Source of the DNA: Desulfuromusa sp.
GTDB lineage: Bacteria > Desulfobacterota > Desulfuromonadia > Desulfuromonadales > Geopsychrobacteraceae
NCBI GenBank assembly: GCA_029934755.1
Contig: JAOZLQ010000048.1
Span: forward strand, 1-5,962
Direction: 5' to 3'
DNA: 5,962 nt
The position numbers and the translations under genes are program-made. Position 1 is the first letter of the stretch, and each line of letters starts with the position of its first letter. Under the pieces are notes generated by a model, which was not told where the DNA came from, searched no databases, and saw only the letters and a program-made list of their open reading frames with translations. This document shows, piece by piece, positions 5,844 to 5,962 of this stretch.

Positions 5844-5962
5844 ATGGCTAATCTGCTTCTTATTACTGTTATTCTTATCAATTTTTACACTCTTGGAAGT
5901 GCCCGATTGGTTGCCTGTATCCGTACCGTTGCACTCCAGGGAGCCCTGCTATCATTGTTGCC
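5844..5962 (+). CDS. hyfE: HyfE-like hydrogenase membrane subunit, 5' part only
   Basis: An open frame of 39 complete codons runs off the right edge. It begins MANLLLITVILINFYTLGSA and continues with RLVACIRTVALQGALLSLL. A first transmembrane helix followed by the INFYTLGS.RL and R.VALQG pattern is typical of HyfE, a small membrane protein resembling NuoK in its later part, found in hydrogenase-4 and Ehr-type complexes. A strong AGGAG stands before the start. Its position directly after hyfC agrees with the order hyfB, hyfB, hyfC, hyfE, with hyfF, hyfG and hyfI expected outside the window. The call rests on a short stretch and on context, but the two agree well. Confidence 0.78.
   Translation, partial: MANLLLITVILINFYTLGSARLVACIRTVALQGALLSLL

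Overview
The window carries the front end of an operon for a membrane-bound energy-converting complex of the hydrogenase-4 / formate hydrogenlyase / complex I superfamily, headed by a small fused regulatory gene. All genes are on the + strand and closely packed. The balanced base composition, the pairing of an HTH-EIIA(Ntr) protein with hyf-like membrane genes, and the protein sequences remind me of Desulfuromonadales/Geobacter-type anaerobes (Desulfobacterota). That placement rests on family memory, not on a search.

Layout. Bases 1-222 hold no convincing gene. They contain a candidate sigma70 promoter with a perfect TTGACA at 150-155, an inverted repeat over the promoter, and a run of TGTC/TGTCCAC repeats spaced 10-11 bases apart leading to the first start codon. 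The first gene (223-900) joins an N-terminal excisionase/MerR-like helix-turn-helix to a C-terminal EIIA(Ntr)/PtsN domain. After 43 bases come two tandem, clearly paralogous antiporter-like subunits of the HyfB/HycC type (944-2935 and 2937-4904, one base apart). These are followed by a HyfC/HycD/NuoH-type membrane anchor (4919-5833) and the first 39 codons of a HyfE-like subunit (from 5844, cut by the right edge).

How they fit together. The two HyfB-like proteins carry the proton-channel residues of the NuoL/M/N and Mrp family. The HyfC-like protein is the NuoH-type element that connects such channels to a peripheral redox arm. HyfE normally precedes another channel subunit (HyfF) and the redox subunits (HyfG, HyfI), which would lie beyond this window. 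Whether the complex is a true [NiFe] hydrogenase or an Ehr-type relative without the nickel-binding cysteines cannot be decided here. The regulator may tie expression of this energy-conserving complex to the phosphorylation state of the nitrogen-type PTS. The most notable points are the DNA-binding EIIA fusion, the replacement of its second active-site histidine by glutamine, the phased repeats that could be its operator, and the divergent duplication of HyfB.
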